A DNA stretch of 64,000 nt from Candidatus Rokuibacteriota bacterium (GCA_016193045.1 JACPSW010000130.1:1-64000); one strand, 5' to 3'; positions 24,346-33,013 are shown, counted from the first letter of the stretch. The notes: a model not told the origin generated them from the letters alone. Made by a program: numbers and translations.

Positions 24346-25992
24346 TCAGGCGTCGCGGGTGGATTCGGCCAGGGGCAGCCGAAGGGTGAACGTGGTCCCG
24401 ACGCCGGGTTCGCTCCGCACTTCGATGTCGCCCCCGTGGTCCTGGATCACCCGATGGACCAGCGCGAGGCCGATCCCGCTGCCCTCGGGCTTGGTGGAAA
24501 AGAAGGGCTCGAAGACGTGCGGGAGGCTCTCCGGGTCGATCCCGGTCCCGGTGTCGGCCACCCAGATCTCCAGCTTCCGGGTCTTCCGCTCGGTCACCAT
24601 CCCGGCCCCGATGCGGAGCTCACCTCCCGCCGGCATGGCCTCCAGGGCGTTGAGGCAGAGGTTCCAGATGGCCTGGCGGAACTGCTGGGGATCCACGAGC
24701 GCGGTCCCCGCGCCGTCGTACTCCCGCGCGATCTTCAGATCCGGGGGGAGGGCCCGGTGCTCGAGCAGCAGCAGGACCTCGTCGAGCACCTCCCCCACGT
24801 TGATCCGGATGGGATGCAGGGGAGCCGGCCGCGCGTATTCGAGGAACTCCTTGACGATCTGATTCAGCCGGTCCGACTCGCGCAGCACGATTTCGACGAG
24901 CCGGTCATGGGACCCGCCGCTGGGCAGCTCGCGGGTCAGCACCTCGATGGCGCCCGACAGCGACGCCAGGGGATTCCGGATCTCGTGGGCGATGTTGGCC
25001 GCCAGCCGGCCGACCGTCGCAAGGCGGTCCGCCTGGCGCATCCGCTCCTCCAGCTGCTTGATGCTCGAGAGATCCTGGAAGACGCCGATGATCCCGGCCA
25101 GCTCTCCCCTCCCCGATCGGAGGGGCCAGAACGAGATCCCGAGGGGGACGTCCCGCCCGTCCTTTCGCCGGAGCCGTATCTCGTAGCGCCGCACCTGCCA
25201 GCCCTCCATTCCCGTGGCGAGGTCGATCTCCTCGGGGGGGATCCCGTCACCGAAGACGGATTCCCAGCGGCATCCCACGGCTTCGGCGGCGTGGTGGCCG
25301 GTGATCTCCTCCGCGGCGCGGTTGAGGGCCGTGATGCGCCGCTCGAGGTCCATCCCGACGAGGCCGGACCCCAGCGACTCGAACATGAGGTCCTTGAAGG
25401 CCTGGAGGTCGGAGAGGTTCTTGCTCTGGTCCGACAGGGTGCGATGCATGACGTGGTACCGCTCCCCGAGTGATCCTGCGAGGATGCCGACGACCAGGAA
25501 GGCCGCCGTGTTGAGGAAGATGGTCATGACCTCCAGGGCGATCGTTTCCGTGGGCTCGACGAGCTGGGAGAGCGGGGTACGGCTCAGCACGAGCGCCGTG
25601 TACAGGAGGCTGGATAAGGCCGCGATGACGAGCCCTCCCGGGCGCGCCAGGACCACGGAGGCCGCCGTCACGACGAGCACGTACAGGAACGTGAAGATGC
25701 TCCGGGGCCCTCCGCTGAACGCCACGATGGCCGTCACCACGGCGCTGTCGAGGATCAGCTGCAGCCAGGCGAACCGCCGAAGGTGTCCCGCCGCGGGCTG
25801 GAGGAACAGGTAGATCGCGGAGGCCGTCCCGGCGCCCGCGAAGCACAGCGCGAGGGGAAGGAACGGCTGAAGCAGGCCCCCCCAGAGGCTGATGAGGGCC
25901 CCGATCCCCAGGAGCAGGCCGGCCGCCAGCAGGCGCGCGACGCTGAGTCCGCGCAGGGCTGCTGAGAGGTTGGGCACCTCGAGCACTGCCAC
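24346..25992 (-). CDS. pilS: PilS-type sensor histidine kinase
   Basis: 548-residue membrane kinase partner of PilR. Six hydrophobic segments fill residues about 20-190, as in PilS, where they sense pilin in the membrane. A PAS domain follows (MDLERRITALNRAAEEITGHHAAEAVGCRWESVFG), then HisKA with phospho-accepting His in IAHEIRNPLASLSG, and an HATPase_c domain with NLCLNALEAMPAGG (N box), VADTGTGIDPESLPHVFEPFFSTKPEGSGIGLALV (G1, F, G2). The gene starts 3 bases after pilC. Confidence 0.93.
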   Translation of the reverse strand: MAVLEVPNLSAALRGLSVARLLAAGLLLGIGALISLWGGLLQPFLPLALCFAGAGTASAIYLFLQPAAGHLRRFAWLQLILDSAVVTAIVAFSGGPRSIFTFLYVLVVTAASVVLARPGGLVIAALSSLLYTALVLSRTPLSQLVEPTETIALEVMTIFLNTAAFLVVGILAGSLGERYHVMHRTLSDQSKNLSDLQAFKDLMFESLGSGLVGMDLERRITALNRAAEEITGHHAAEAVGCRWESVFGDGIPPEEIDLATGMEGWQVRRYEIRLRRKDGRDVPLGISFWPLRSGRGELAGIIGVFQDLSSIKQLEERMRQADRLATVGRLAANIAHEIRNPLASLSGAIEVLTRELPSGGSHDRLVEIVLRESDRLNQIVKEFLEYARPAPLHPIRINVGEVLDEVLLLLEHRALPPDLKIAREYDGAGTALVDPQQFRQAIWNLCLNALEAMPAGGELRIGAGMVTERKTRKLEIWVADTGTGIDPESLPHVFEPFFSTKPEGSGIGLALVHRVIQDHGGDIEVRSEPGVGTTFTLRLPLAESTRDA

Positions 25993-25995
25993 CCG

Positions 25996-27210
25996 CTATT
26001 TGATCAGGGTCACCAGCCTGAAGATCGGAAGGTACATGGCGATGACCAGGCCGCCGATGACCACGCCCAGGAACACGATCATCATCGGCTCGAGCAGGGC
26101 CGTGAGCGCGGTGACGGCCGTGTCCACCTCGTCATCGTAGAAGTCGGCGATCTTGTTCAGCATGGCGTCGAGGGCGCCCGTCTGCTCGCCCACGGAGATC
26201 ATCTGCACCACCATGGGGGGAAAGACCGTGGAAGCCTTCAAGGGCTCCGCCAGCGTCTTGCCGGCGGTGACGGAGGCGCGGGTCTCCAGCACCGCCCGCT
26301 CCACGACCCGGTTGCCCGCCGTTCGGGCGGTGATGCGAAGACCCTCCAGGATCGGGACGCCGGAGGAGACCAGCGTGCCGAGGGTGCGGGTGAAGCGGGC
26401 CACCGCCACCTTCCGGATCAGCGTGCCGAACACGGGGAGCTTGAGCACGAGGGCGTCGATGAGCGACCGCCCTCCCTCTGTCCTGTAGTAGGCGCGGATC
26501 CCGGCCACGATGCCGACGGCGCCCCCGATGATGAGCCACCAGAAGCGGGTCGCAAAGTTGGAGAGCCTGATGACGATCAGCGTGGGCAACGGGAGGTCCG
26601 CCCCCATGCTGGTGAACATCTTGGCGAAGGTGGGAATGACGAAGGTGAGCATGAAAATGATCACGATGAACGCGACGCCGACAATGGTCAGGGGGTAGAT
26701 CATGGCGGACTTGACCTTCCGCTTCAGGGCTGCCGCCTTTTCGATGTAGACGGACAGCCGCTGGAGGACCGTGTCCAGAATACCGCCTGCCTCTCCGACC
26801 TCGACCAGGTTCACGTAGAGCTCGTCGAAGGTCTTCGGGTGCCGCCGGAGGGCGTCGGCGAGGGTGGACCCCGCCTCCACGCTCCCGGCCACCTTGGATG
26901 TCACGCTGCGCAGGGTCTTCGATTCGCTTTGCTCGGCCAGGATGGTCAGGCACTGGACCAGGGGAAGCCCCGCGTCCACCATCGTGGAGAACTGGCGGGT
27001 GAAGATCGCCATCTCCTTGTCCTTGACCCTGCCGCCGAAGCGCCCGGCGGCGCCGGCGGCCCGCGCTAACCCGCCGGCCTTTTCCTTGATCTGGGTGACC
27101 AGGATGGCCTTGCGGCGCAGCTCCGCGACGGCGGCCGTGCGGTCGGGCGCTTCGATCTCGCCCGCGGTGGAGCCCTGGGTGGTGCGACCCTGATAGGCGA
27201 AGACCGGCAT
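25996..27210 (-). CDS. pilC: type IV pilus inner-membrane platform protein PilC
   Basis: 404-residue polytopic membrane protein on which the PilB/PilT motors act. It starts MPVFAYQGRTTQGSTAGEIEAPDRTAAVAELRRKAILVTQI, the family N-terminus, and has two T2SF repeats: FTRQFSTMVDAGLPLVQCLTILAEQSESKTLRSV and RFTRTLGTLVSSGVPILEGLRITARTAGN, each with the following ...VGEQTG/VGEAGG-type motif. Three membrane segments. Only 16 bases separate it from pilT. Confidence 0.95.
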   Translation of the reverse strand: MPVFAYQGRTTQGSTAGEIEAPDRTAAVAELRRKAILVTQIKEKAGGLARAAGAAGRFGGRVKDKEMAIFTRQFSTMVDAGLPLVQCLTILAEQSESKTLRSVTSKVAGSVEAGSTLADALRRHPKTFDELYVNLVEVGEAGGILDTVLQRLSVYIEKAAALKRKVKSAMIYPLTIVGVAFIVIIFMLTFVIPTFAKMFTSMGADLPLPTLIVIRLSNFATRFWWLIIGGAVGIVAGIRAYYRTEGGRSLIDALVLKLPVFGTLIRKVAVARFTRTLGTLVSSGVPILEGLRITARTAGNRVVERAVLETRASVTAGKTLAEPLKASTVFPPMVVQMISVGEQTGALDAMLNKIADFYDDEVDTAVTALTALLEPMMIVFLGVVIGGLVIAMYLPIFRLVTLIK

Positions 27211-27226
27211 CGGGACTCCCTCCTCC

Positions 27227-28336
27227 TCAGTGTCTCGCGAACGGCGTCGCTTCCGCCGCGACGCGCGACGCCATTCCGGCGAGGAGCTGGTTGAGCTCGT
27301 CGGGAAGCGTCGACCGGTTCACGGCATCGTCGCGGGTGATGAGACCCCGCTGCACCAGAGTGGCAAGGGACTGGTTCAGGGTCTGCATCCCGAACTTCGT
27401 CCCCGCCTGCATGGCGGAGTAAATCTGGTGGATCTTCTCTTCCCGGATCAGGTTTCGGATGGCGGGGGTGTTGATCATGATCTCCAGCGCCATCACCCGC
27501 CCCCGGCCGTCGGCGCGGGGAATCAGGGTCTGGGAGAGGACGCCCTCGAGCACCAGCGAGAGCTGGGACCGGACCTGGGGCTGCTGGTGGGGGGGGAAGA
27601 CGTCGATGACTCGGTTCATGGTTTGGGCGCAGGAGTTCGTGTGCAGCGTGGCCAGGGTGAGGTGGCCGGTCTCGGCGATCGTGAGGGCGGCGGCGATCGT
27701 TTCCAGGTCCCGCATCTCGCCGATGAGCACGACGTCGGGATCCTGGCGGAGGACATACTTGAGCGCCTGGGTGAAGGAGTGGGTGTCCGAGGTGACCTCG
27801 CGCTGGTTCACCATGCACTTCTTGTGCTGGTGAACGAACTCGATGGGATCCTCGATGGTGACGATATGGTCCGAGCGTTCGTCGTTGATCTTGTCGATCA
27901 TGGCCGCCAGCGTCGTGGACTTCCCGGAGCCCGTCGGACCCGTCACGAGGACGAGTCCTTTCGGGCGCTCCGCGAGCTGCGCCACCACCGGGGGCAGCCC
28001 CAGCTCGTCGAAGGAGCGGATCTTGAAGGGGATCACGCGGATCGCGCCCGCCACCGCCCCCCGCTGGCGGAAGACGTTGCACCGGAAGCGGGCCAGCCCC
28101 TGGATGCCGAAGGACAGGTCCAGCTCGTTCTCCTCCTCGAACTTCTGCTTCTGGCCTTCGTTGAGGACGCTATAGGCCAGGCGTTGCGTGTCCTGCGGCG
28201 TCAGGACTTCGAATTCGGTGAGCGGGACGAGCCTCCCGTGCAGCCGTATCTGCGGGTACGTGCCGGTGGTGAGGTGGAGGTCAGATCCCCCCCGGTCGAT
28301 CAGGATGGTCAGCAGCTCGTGCATCGTCGCGGCCAT
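27227..28336 (-). CDS. pilT: twitching motility retraction ATPase PilT
   Basis: Hexameric ATPase that drives pilus retraction. 369 residues with DLHLTTGTYPQIRLHGRLVPL at the N-terminus, Walker A GPTGSGKSTTL, Asp box (IVTIEDPIEFVH), Walker B VVLIGEMRDLETI, His box (HLTLATLHTNS) and the PilT hallmark AIRNLIREEKIHQIYSAMQAG. This AIRNLIRE motif separates it from PilB. It is between pilB and pilC. Confidence 0.96.
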   Translation of the reverse strand: MAATMHELLTILIDRGGSDLHLTTGTYPQIRLHGRLVPLTEFEVLTPQDTQRLAYSVLNEGQKQKFEEENELDLSFGIQGLARFRCNVFRQRGAVAGAIRVIPFKIRSFDELGLPPVVAQLAERPKGLVLVTGPTGSGKSTTLAAMIDKINDERSDHIVTIEDPIEFVHQHKKCMVNQREVTSDTHSFTQALKYVLRQDPDVVLIGEMRDLETIAAALTIAETGHLTLATLHTNSCAQTMNRVIDVFPPHQQPQVRSQLSLVLEGVLSQTLIPRADGRGRVMALEIMINTPAIRNLIREEKIHQIYSAMQAGTKFGMQTLNQSLATLVQRGLITRDDAVNRSTLPDELNQLLAGMASRVAAEATPFARH

Positions 28337-28396
28337 GTGTCACCGTTCCTTTAGTCTCAAGTCGGAGATTCCCCGGATCTCGGGTTTCCGGCTCGC

Positions 28397-30136
28397 CTAG
28401 CCGATCGTCACGCGGAGAATCTCCTCCGCCGTGGTGGCCCCCTCGAGCGTCTTCAGCAGTCCCGCCTGGCGGAGGGTTTTCATCCCCTGTTGCTGCGCCA
28501 GATCGCGGAGCTCAGTGGTGCTGGAGCCGCGCAGGATCAGCTCCCGGATCTCGGAGCTGACCGGCATGACTTCGTAGATAGCGGTCCGGCCCTTCATCCC
28601 GGTGAAGTTGCACGCCTGGCACCCCTTGCCCTTGTACAGCGTGACCCTCCCCAGCCCCTGGGGGACGTGGCCGTAGGGCGTCAGGCTCTCCTCGTCAACC
28701 TCGTAGGGCTCCCGGCATTCCTTGCAGACCCGGCGAGCCAGGCGCTGGGCCAGCACGAGAAGGATGGATGAGGCCACCAGGAACGGCGGGATCCCCATGT
28801 CCTGGAGCCGGGCGATCGTGCTGGGGGCATCGTTGGTATGGAGGGTGGAGAAGACGAGGTGGCCCGTGAGGGCGGCGCGGATGGCGATCTGAGCGGTCTC
28901 GAGGTCGCGGGTCTCGCCCACCAGGATGACGTCGGGGTCCTGGCGGAGGAAGGACCGGAGGACCGCCGAGAATGTGCGCCCGATCTCCTCGTTGACCTGG
29001 ACCTGGTTGATCCCCTTCAGGTTGTATTCCACCGGGTCCTCGGCGGTCATGATGTTGATGTCCGGCGAGTTGATGGTGTGGACGGCGGAGTACAGCGTCG
29101 TCGTCTTGCCGGATCCGGTGGGCCCCGTGATCAGGATCATGCCGTAGGGCTGGTGGATCACCTTCTTGAAGTTCTCCATGCTCCAATCGTCGAACCCGAG
29201 CTTCGCCAGGTCGAGCGTGAGAGCCTCTTTGTCGAGGATCCGCATCACGATCTTCTCGCCGAAGATCGTCGGCAGCGTGGAGACGCGGAGGTCGATCTCC
29301 CGGCTCGAGTAGCGGATCTTGATCCGCCCGTCCTGGGGGAGCCGGCGCTCGGCGATGTCCAGGTTGGACATGATCTTCACGCGGGAGAGCAGCGCGGCCT
29401 CGAGCCGCTTCGGCGGCGCCATCATTTCCTGCAGCACGCCGTCAATGCGGTAGCGGACCCGGAACACCTTTTCGTATGGCTCCAGGTGGATGTCGGAGGC
29501 CCCCCGGCGGATGGCGTCGGTCAGGATGAGGTTGACCAGCTTGACGACCGGCGCCTCCTCGGACGCGTCCTTCAGCTCGAAGATGTCGACCTTTGACGGC
29601 GCGACATCCTCTCCGCCTTCCACGACCTCCACGTCGGGGGCTTCCCCCTCCATGGCGGTGATGACCTCGCTGAAGGCGGAGGCTTGCGGCTCGTACAGGC
29701 GCTCGATGGTCTGGCGGATGGCCCCCTGGGAGGCCACCACCGGGAGGACCTGGAGGTTCGTCATGAAGGCGACATCGTCGAGGGCGAAGACGTTCGTCGG
29801 GTCGGCCATGGCCAGCGTCAGGGCGTTGCCCGTCCGCTTGACGGGAAGCACCTCGTACTTCTTGGCGATCTGGGCCGGGACGAGCTTGACGACCTCGGGG
29901 TCGATGTCGAGTTGGGAGAGCGTGATGGAGGGGATGCCGTACTGCCGGGACAGGAACCCGATCAACTGGTCTTCCTGGATAAGCGCGAGCCGGACGAGGA
30001 TCGAGCCGAGCTTCTCGTTCGAGCCCTTCTGCTCGGCGAGCGCGCGCTGGAGGTTTTCCTGGGTGATCAGGCCCTCGTTGACGAGGAGATCCCCCAGGCG
30101 CCGGCTAACTGGCTGTCCGACTTTGCTTTCTGCCAT
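28397..30136 (-). CDS. pilB: type IV pilus extension ATPase PilB
   Basis: 579-residue assembly ATPase. The N-terminal MshEN domain (RRLGDLLVNEGLITQENLQRALAEQ followed by KLGSILVRLALIQEDQLIGFLSRQYGIP) matches the two 22-residue motifs that bind c-di-GMP in related ATPases. The motor has Walker A GPTGSGKTTTL, Asp box AEDPVEYNLKGINQVQVNE, Walker B VILVGETRDLETA, His box VFSTLHTND and a four-Cys zinc site (CKEC...CQAC). It heads pilB-pilT-pilC-pilS-pilR. Pilus extension may therefore respond to c-di-GMP (inference from the motif). Confidence 0.95.
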   Translation of the reverse strand: MAESKVGQPVSRRLGDLLVNEGLITQENLQRALAEQKGSNEKLGSILVRLALIQEDQLIGFLSRQYGIPSITLSQLDIDPEVVKLVPAQIAKKYEVLPVKRTGNALTLAMADPTNVFALDDVAFMTNLQVLPVVASQGAIRQTIERLYEPQASAFSEVITAMEGEAPDVEVVEGGEDVAPSKVDIFELKDASEEAPVVKLVNLILTDAIRRGASDIHLEPYEKVFRVRYRIDGVLQEMMAPPKRLEAALLSRVKIMSNLDIAERRLPQDGRIKIRYSSREIDLRVSTLPTIFGEKIVMRILDKEALTLDLAKLGFDDWSMENFKKVIHQPYGMILITGPTGSGKTTTLYSAVHTINSPDINIMTAEDPVEYNLKGINQVQVNEEIGRTFSAVLRSFLRQDPDVILVGETRDLETAQIAIRAALTGHLVFSTLHTNDAPSTIARLQDMGIPPFLVASSILLVLAQRLARRVCKECREPYEVDEESLTPYGHVPQGLGRVTLYKGKGCQACNFTGMKGRTAIYEVMPVSSEIRELILRGSSTTELRDLAQQQGMKTLRQAGLLKTLEGATTAEEILRVTIG

Positions 30137-30391
30137 GAACTGCTGTCACCCTACCCGAGTGTCATTCTCGCTAGTTTACCGCAGGCGGGCCGGTCTAGGT
30201 ATTTGGAAATCCACGTGGCGCAAAGACAGGTTCCCGCATTCGGCCTCGGAATGTGCAGGGAGGATGCCAGCAACAGTCGAAAATTGTAACAATCAGGAAA
30301 CATTAAATTTTTAGACTTTTTATGCCCGAAATCTTCGCTGGATTATGCCGTTGTGACACAATAATGGACCGACATGTCACAGCGGGAACCG
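30137..30391. other. intergenic region upstream of pilB
   Basis: 255 bases with an AT-rich central part (30285-30370) and the pilB sigma-54 site at 30254-30269. It also lies beyond the stop of the macro-domain gene. No gene is seen. Confidence 0.6.
30254..30269 (-). promoter_or_regulatory. sigma-54 promoter of pilBTCSR
   Basis: Minus-strand TGGCATCCTCCCTGCA has exact -24/-12 spacing and shares TGGCAT and CTGCA with the pilA site. Predicted start near 30243, about 107 bases before pilB. Confidence 0.72.
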
Positions 30392-30919
30392 TTACACCAG
30401 CCTCTTCAGCGTGTCCGTAAAGGCCTTCCACGCCTCTTCTTGATACAGCACAAACGCGATCTTGCGGAGGCTGGTGGTCCCCTCTTTGAGGTGGGCCACT
30501 ACGGCGCCGAGCATCGCCTCGGCGGCCGCAGCGGCCGGAAAGCCCCCAACCCCGGTGCCCAGGGCGGGGAAGGCGATGGAGGTGAGCTTGCGCTTGTCGG
30601 CCAGGGCCAAGCTCGAGCGGGTCGCCTGGGCGATCTTCGGGGCGTCGGGCTTCAAATCCTGACCCATGGCAGCCGCGTGGATGACGTGGGTGGCGGGAAG
30701 GTTGCCGGCGGTCGTGATCACGGCCTCCCCCGCCTCGATCGGACCCTGGCGGACCGCTTCTTCCTCGATGATCACTCCGCCCTTTCGCTTGATGGCCCCG
30801 GCGACACCCGCTCCCATCCAGAGGTGAGAGTTGGCGGCGTTGACGATGGCGTCCACCTCCCAGTCGGTGAGATCTCCCCGCTCGATGACAACGTCGGTAT
30901 TCCCGATCCGCGCCTTCAT
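30392..30919 (-). CDS. macro domain protein (ADP-ribose binding)
   Basis: 175-residue single macro domain of the MacroD/YmdB/Af1521 type that binds ADP-ribose and often removes ADP-ribosyl or O-acetyl-ADP-ribose groups. Motifs: VDAIVNAANSHLWMGAGVAGAIKRKGG (NAAN..L.GG-like loop 1), GEAVITTAGNLPATHVIHAAAM and SIAFPALGTGVGGFPAAAAAEAML (loop 2). The ATG at 30919 overlaps the mazG stop (ATGA). Its pairing with MazG suggests a joint house-cleaning function on nucleotides or ADP-ribose metabolites. Confidence 0.9.
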   Translation of the reverse strand: MKARIGNTDVVIERGDLTDWEVDAIVNAANSHLWMGAGVAGAIKRKGGVIIEEEAVRQGPIEAGEAVITTAGNLPATHVIHAAAMGQDLKPDAPKIAQATRSSLALADKRKLTSIAFPALGTGVGGFPAAAAAEAMLGAVVAHLKEGTTSLRKIAFVLYQEEAWKAFTDTLKRLV

Positions 30920-31740
30920 GGCCGCCCGCTCTCCGATCCGCCCGCGTCCCTCTCCCGAGCCTTTGCCGCCTCCCAGGATCGGTCCATCTGCTCCAGGGGG
31001 GCCTCCGAGGGGCTCTTCCCCTCGGCGGCGAGGGCGCCTTCCATGAGCATGAAGCGGCGGCGGAACTTGTCCGCCGCTCGCCGGAGGCATCCTTCCGCGT
31101 CCAGACCGCGCAGGCGCGCGACGTTGACGACGGCGAAGAGCAGGTCCCCCAGTTCCTCCTGGAGGTGGGCGCCGTCGCCGCCGGCGAGGGCTTCGTTGAC
31201 CTCCCCGACCTCTTCTTTGACCTTGGCCCACGCCCCCGCCGGGTCCTTCCAGTCAAAACCGGTGCGGGCCGCCTTCTCCTGGAGGCGCTGGGCCCGGAGG
31301 AGCGCCGGCAGGCTCTGCGGCACGCCGTCCAGCACGGAGCGGGGCGCCCCGCCCTGGGTCGCTTCCTCGTGCTTGATGCGTTCCCACTGGGAAAAGGCCT
31401 CCCCGGCGGTGGAGACCTTCGCTTCGCCGAAGACGTGAGGATGGCGCCGCACCATTTTTGCGACCAGCCGCTCGAGCAAGTCGGCCATGCTGAACTCGCC
31501 CAGCTCGCGGGCGACCTGTGCGTGGAACACCACCTGAAAGAGCACGTCCCCCAGCTCCTCCATCATGGCGTCCCGCTTGCCGCCTTCGAGCGCCTCGAGA
31601 GCCTCATAGGCCTCTTCGATCAGGTAGGGTGTGAGCGAGACGTGGGTCTGCTCGCGGTCCCAGGGACAGCCCTGCTCTCCCCTGAGACGGGCCATCACGT
31701 CGAGGAGGGAGTCAAAGAGGGTTCCGGGAGAGTCGGCCAT
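30916..31740 (-). CDS. mazG: nucleoside triphosphate pyrophosphohydrolase MazG
   Basis: Hydrolyses NTPs to NMP and PPi, clearing aberrant nucleotides. 274 residues from the ATG at 31740, preceded by AGGTG; a GTG nine bases upstream is also possible. Two tandem MazG domains are present: EEAYEALEALEGGKRDAMMEELGDVLFQVVFHA and EEVGEVNEALAGGDGAHLQEELGDLLFAVVNVAR, both with the EExxE/ExxD metal sites. The CPWDREQTH motif and domain order match E. coli MazG. A promoter TTGGAG-N18-TATAAT lies upstream. Confidence 0.94.
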   Translation of the reverse strand: MADSPGTLFDSLLDVMARLRGEQGCPWDREQTHVSLTPYLIEEAYEALEALEGGKRDAMMEELGDVLFQVVFHAQVARELGEFSMADLLERLVAKMVRRHPHVFGEAKVSTAGEAFSQWERIKHEEATQGGAPRSVLDGVPQSLPALLRAQRLQEKAARTGFDWKDPAGAWAKVKEEVGEVNEALAGGDGAHLQEELGDLLFAVVNVARLRGLDAEGCLRRAADKFRRRFMLMEGALAAEGKSPSEAPLEQMDRSWEAAKARERDAGGSESGRP

Positions 31741-31766
31741 GTCCGGCACCTGGGAATGGTAAGCGC

Positions 31767-31796
31767 ATTATACACAAGGGGAAATCCAGGCTCCAA
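31767..31796 (-). promoter_or_regulatory. promoter of mazG-macro operon
   Basis: Minus strand TTGGAG (31796-31791), 18-base spacer, TATAAT (31772-31767). Predicted start near 31760. It is back to back with the promoter of the DUF1844 gene. Confidence 0.65.
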
Positions 31797-31814
31797 GCCT
31801 ATTGGTCCCGCGCC

Positions 31815-31844
31815 TTGTTCCGCCTCCGCTCGGTGTGGTAGGCT
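31815..31844 (+). promoter_or_regulatory. promoter of the DUF1844 gene
   Basis: TTGTTC (31815-31820), 18-base spacer, TAGGCT (31839-31844), ending 7 bases before the proposed TTG start. The string GTGGTAGGCTC recurs in the leader of the lipoprotein gene at 50781. Confidence 0.5.
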
Positions 31845-31851
31845 CGGAGCG

Positions 31852-32250
31852 TTGCCTCCCCAGGACGCCTCCGAGGAAGGGTTTACCGTCAGAGATCGCC
31901 GGGGCCGGGGCGTCGAGCCCGAAGCCGCCCAGCCTCTTGAGCGCGCCGCCCCCGTCCCGCGGGAAGGGGTTCCCGCGTCGCCGGGAGCTGCCGAGGTGGC
32001 GCCGGAGGCGGATCTCGCCGCGCTGTTCCTCCTGCTGGCGAACTCGGCCCTCTTTCAACTGGGCGAGGGCACGGAGACGGCGGCGGAGGCGGCCCCCGTG
32101 GACCTGGCCCAGGCTCAATTCAGCATCGACCTGTTGCGGCTGCTGAGGGAAAAGACCGAGGGGCACCGGTCGCCCGACGAAAGCCGGCTTCTCGAAGGGA
32201 TTCTCTACGACCTGGAGATGCGCTTCGTCCGGGCGGCGCGCTCGCGCTGA
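31852..32250 (+). CDS. DUF1844 family protein
   Basis: Small soluble protein, 132 residues from a TTG start at 31852. The family part is LAALFLLLANSALFQLGEG, then DLAQAQFSIDLLRLLREKTEGHRSPDESRLLEGILYDLEMRFV, the typical DUF1844 ending. The short N-terminal FTVRDRRGRG is also typical of the family and supports this start even though the frame is open for hundreds of bases upstream. A stretch rich in Ala, Pro and Glu links the two parts. Function unknown; family members are small helical proteins common in deltaproteobacteria-like genomes. Confidence 0.82.
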   Translation: MPPQDASEEGFTVRDRRGRGVEPEAAQPLERAAPVPREGVPASPGAAEVAPEADLAALFLLLANSALFQLGEGTETAAEAAPVDLAQAQFSIDLLRLLREKTEGHRSPDESRLLEGILYDLEMRFVRAARSR

Positions 32251-32263
32251 CCCTGGGCAGGAA

Positions 32264-32911
32264 TTACGGTCTCGGCGTGATGACCACCCTTCCCTGCTCG
32301 ATTGTGATGCCGTCCACCGCCGGCGGTAGCTGCCACCGCAGTAGGGACTCTCGCTTTCCGCCGAGCATCCACGACAGGACCCAGGAACCCAGGTCCTGAT
32401 TGCCCAGGCTGAAGTCGCTGACGACGAGTTGCCCATACGGGCGCTCGGTTCCGGATCGCCGCTTCTGCACCTGGATGGTCCCGCTCAACGTCACCCAGAC
32501 GGGACGCTCCAGCGCGGAGGGGGGGAGGTACTCTGCCAGCAGGGGAAAGGGGAACCCCTGGAAGAGGTTGACGACTGTCGTCCGACCCTGCACCTCGATC
32601 GTGCCCGGCAGGAGCCGAACGACGATCGGCGAGAAGGGGAGGTCCGCGCTCTCTTCCAGGTGCCGGGCCAGGAAGGCGTTCACCTCGCGCTCGGTGAGCA
32701 CCACGGGCTCCGCGGAGCGCTTGGAGTCCCGTGTGGCCAGTTCGAACAGCTTTTGCTGGGCTCGGTAGCCGTCAGAGGGGGTGTATTCGACCCTGGGGAT
32801 AACCGGCATGTCGAACACCGACCCCGCGTAGTAAAGCGCTGCCGCCCCCCCGATGAGGGCCACGGCCAAGATCAGAAGCAGGACAAAACAGCCCATACAT
32901 CCGAACTTCAT
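32264..32911 (-). CDS. membrane-anchored protein of unknown function
   Basis: 215 residues with an N-terminal uncleaved signal anchor (residues 3-28, CMGCFVLLLILAVALIGGAAALYYAG) and a soluble part predicted outside the membrane. Recognisable features are VVLTEREVNAFLARHLEE, VRLLPGTIEVQGRTTVVN and the C-terminal LPPAVDGITIEQGRVVITPRP, a pattern of beta-strands reminiscent of lipid-binding (BPI/TULIP-like or AsmA-like) domains, but I do not recognise the family with certainty. The promoter TTGATC-N18-TAGGGT ends 6 bases before the ATG. Confidence 0.75.
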   Translation of the reverse strand: MKFGCMGCFVLLLILAVALIGGAAALYYAGSVFDMPVIPRVEYTPSDGYRAQQKLFELATRDSKRSAEPVVLTEREVNAFLARHLEESADLPFSPIVVRLLPGTIEVQGRTTVVNLFQGFPFPLLAEYLPPSALERPVWVTLSGTIQVQKRRSGTERPYGQLVVSDFSLGNQDLGSWVLSWMLGGKRESLLRWQLPPAVDGITIEQGRVVITPRP

Positions 32912-32917
32912 AACCGC

Positions 32918-32947
32918 ACCCTAGCACCGGCGCCTTGTAAAGATCAA
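32918..32947 (-). promoter_or_regulatory. promoter of the 32911 gene
   Basis: Minus strand TTGATC (32947-32942), 18-base spacer, TAGGGT (32923-32918), only 6 bases before the ATG at 32911, so the mRNA would be leaderless. Confidence 0.5.
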
Positions 32948-32992
32948 TAAAAAAAGGGAATATTGCCAGCAACCCGAATTTTATGGGGAGTA

Positions 32993-33013
32993 CTTGACAA
33001 GCTTAGACTCATA
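32993..33013 (+). promoter_or_regulatory. HAIR-like HspR operator on the dnaK promoter
   Basis: CTTGACA-N7-ACTCATA matches the HspR-associated inverted repeat CTTGAGT-N7-ACTCAAG in five of seven bases in each half with the correct 7-base gap. It covers the -35 element. HspR is encoded in the same operon. Confidence 0.55.

Noticed and set aside
31165-31851. Long N-terminal part for the DUF1844 protein
   Set aside because: It is antisense to mazG; the family N-terminus FTVRDRRG begins just after the TTG at 31852, and a promoter lies directly upstream.
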